Assembly: GCA_937863995.1 (NCBI GenBank)
Contig: CALMIK010000088.1
Span: 1-49,524, forward strand
Origin: an uncultured Chelatococcus sp.
GTDB lineage: Bacteria > Pseudomonadota > Alphaproteobacteria > Rhizobiales > Beijerinckiaceae
Length of the DNA: 49,524 nt
Direction of reading: 5' to 3'
The notes beneath the pieces are model-generated. The model saw nothing but the letters and a program-made list of their open reading frames with translations, was not told the origin of the DNA and ran no database searches. The translations under genes and the position numbers were made by a program. Position 1 is the stretch's first letter. Each line of letters begins with the position of its first letter. Below are positions 48,006 through 49,524 of this stretch, one piece after another.

Positions 48006-49520
48006 ATGACGACCACACAGATCCTCCCGGCTTCGGCGCTGCCTCCGCGGACTGGCGCGGTGCGGGTGTTTTCGTGCCTGCGCCAGGTTCGCCGCGCGCT
48101 GCTGCCGCTTCTGGTGACGATGTCCGTCGCATTTGCCGTGCCGGCTGCCGCGCGTGGTCCGGAAGCCATCGCCGATCTCACCGCCGAGGTGATGGACGCG
48201 GTCGTCAACATCTCCGCTTCCGAAACCAGGACGGTGGCGCGCCGCCGCGATGTGCCGCCGCCGATTCCGGGCGCGCCTTTCGGCGATCTGTTCGACGAAT
48301 TCCGCCAGCGCCGCGAGAAGGAGCCGCCGCGCGGCCCGCGCGGTTCCGAATCGGCCGGTTCCGGTTTCGTCGTCGATCCGTCCGGCATTATCGTGACCAA
48401 CAGCCATGTCATCGGCGAGGCCAACGACATCACCGTGGTGTTCACGGACGGCGCCAAGCGCAAGGCCGAAGTGGTGGGGCGCGACGACAAGCTCGACCTC
48501 GCCGTGCTGCGGGTGAAGGCCGACAAGCCGCTGAAGGCGGTGAAGTTCGGCGATTCCGCCAAGCTGCGCATCGGCGACTGGGTAGTGGCGATCGGCAATC
48601 CGTTCGGGCTCGGCGGATCGGTGACGGCGGGCATCGTGTCCGCCAGCAGCCGTGACATCGAACAGGGCCCCTACGACGACTACATCCAAACCGACGCCGC
48701 CATCAACCGCGGCAACTCGGGCGGGCCGCTGTTCAATCTCGCCGGCGAGGTGGTCGGCATCAACACGGCGATCCTGTCGCCCACCGGCGGCTCGGTCGGC
48801 ATCGGGTTCGCCGTGCCGGCGGAGCTGGCTGGGCCGACGGTCGCGCAGTTGCGCGAATTTGGCGAGACGCGGCGCGGCTGGCTTGGCGTGCGCATCCAGT
48901 CCATCGACGAGGACGCGGCCGAGGCGCTCGGCCTGCCCCGCGCCGAGGGGGCGCTGGTGGCAAGCGTCGACGAGAGCGGTCCCGCGACCGGTTCCGATAT
49001 CAAGGCGGGCGACGTCATCGTGCGCTACAATGGCCGGCCGGTGAAGGAGCCGCGCGACCTGTCGCGCAACGTGGCTGCGACGGCTGTCGGCACCAAGGTC
49101 GAGGTGACGGTGTTGCGCGATGGCAAGGAACGCAAGGTTTCGGTCACGCTCGGCCGGCTGGAGGACAGCGAGAAGAGCGCCGCGCGCGATGCCGAAAGCG
49201 CGCCTGAAGCGTCGTCCGGCGCCAAGGCGCTCGGGCTCGATCTGTCCGAGCTCGACGACGAGCTGCGTCAGCAATACAGCCTTCGCGAGGGCGCGACGGG
49301 CGTGGTGGTGGTCGGTGTCGATCCGGCATCGCCCGCGTCCGACAAGGACATCGTCGCGGGCGATGTGATCGTGGAGGTGGCGCAGGTTCCCGTCGCGACG
49401 GCGGCGGAAGTCGAGCGCCGGATCGAAGCCTTGCGCAAGGAGGGCAAGAAATCGGCGCTCCTGCTCGTGGCCGGGCGCGACGGCGAAACGCGCTTCGTCG
49501 CGATACGGCTTGCGGAGTAG
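48006..49520 (+). CDS. degP: Do/DegP-type periplasmic serine protease
   Basis: 504 residues. N-terminal signal sequence with the hydrophobic core ALLPLLVTMSVAFAVPAAARG (cleavage expected near residue 50 after a long n-region), then a trypsin-like domain with the triad His134 (NSHVIG), Asp164 (DLAVLRV) and Ser238 (RGNSGGPL), and two PDZ domains (about 300-380 and 410-500). It degrades or refolds damaged proteins in the periplasm. Alphaproteobacteria carry several such paralogues, so the exact name is provisional. The last gene of hflK-hflC-DUF2065-degP; the stop is four bases from the window end. Confidence 0.93.
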   Translation: MTTTQILPASALPPRTGAVRVFSCLRQVRRALLPLLVTMSVAFAVPAAARGPEAIADLTAEVMDAVVNISASETRTVARRRDVPPPIPGAPFGDLFDEFRQRREKEPPRGPRGSESAGSGFVVDPSGIIVTNSHVIGEANDITVVFTDGAKRKAEVVGRDDKLDLAVLRVKADKPLKAVKFGDSAKLRIGDWVVAIGNPFGLGGSVTAGIVSASSRDIEQGPYDDYIQTDAAINRGNSGGPLFNLAGEVVGINTAILSPTGGSVGIGFAVPAELAGPTVAQLREFGETRRGWLGVRIQSIDEDAAEALGLPRAEGALVASVDESGPATGSDIKAGDVIVRYNGRPVKEPRDLSRNVAATAVGTKVEVTVLRDGKERKVSVTLGRLEDSEKSAARDAESAPEASSGAKALGLDLSELDDELRQQYSLREGATGVVVVGVDPASPASDKDIVAGDVIVEVAQVPVATAAEVERRIEALRKEGKKSALLLVAGRDGETRFVAIRLAE

Positions 49521-49524
49521 GCGC

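Overview
The window is GC-rich chromosomal DNA from an alphaproteobacterium, most likely of the Hyphomicrobiales (Rhizobiales). Grounds for this: the order glyA-nrdR-ribD-ribE-ribH-nusB-thiL, an alpha-type SspB, DUF2125, DUF6163 and DUF4169 proteins, a fumC-DUF4169-ribbon-helix-helix cluster, a circularly permuted two-piece tmRNA, and a FixLJ-FixK cascade next to ccoNOQP-ccoGHIS. The species cannot be told from the sequence alone. Most genes are ordinary housekeeping genes; the interest lies in the respiratory cluster and in a small decayed mobile region beside a tRNA.

Layout. 1-4.8 kb, all minus strand except the first fragment: end of a tyrosine-pathway dehydrogenase, DUF2125 protein, PlsC acyltransferase, YdcF-like protein, FtsX and FtsE. 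5.1-8.3 kb: hemB, a DUF6163 membrane protein and a YcbB-type L,D-transpeptidase. 8.5-14.2 kb: the glyA to thiL run (one-carbon metabolism, ribonucleotide reductase control, riboflavin and thiamine synthesis, NusB). 14.4-16.5 kb: a membrane pyrophosphatase. 16.8-17.6 kb: tRNA-Lys(CUU), followed by the tail of a tyrosine recombinase that is split by a 385-bp IS630-type deletion derivative. 17.6-18.7 kb: an AraJ-like MFS exporter.

18.9-32.8 kb is a microaerobic respiration region. On the minus strand, ccoN-O-Q-P encode cbb3 oxidase and ccoG-H-I-S encode its assembly and copper-loading factors. The last gene of the series is an MFS protein with the MxxxM and HxxxM copper motifs of CcoA, so copper import and copper delivery sit in one transcription unit. 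A perfect FNR/FixK box lies between ccoN and a divergent CBS-BON protein. Beyond this come a lone receiver protein with its own FixK-like box, then fixJ and fixL, and fixK on the plus strand. The inferred circuit is: low oxygen, FixL, FixJ, FixK, then ccoN and probably the receiver and CBS-BON genes.

32.8-49.5 kb: an HtpX-like M48 protease with LemA, an unknown small protein, ilvA, alanine racemase with D-amino-acid dehydrogenase (alanine catabolism), fumC with DUF4169 and ribbon-helix-helix proteins, sspB, an unknown protein, the split tmRNA (ssrA, minus strand), thyA-folA, and the quality-control set hflK-hflC-DUF2065-degP. SspB, tmRNA, HflKC and DegP are all proteolysis and quality-control functions lying within 8 kb of each other.
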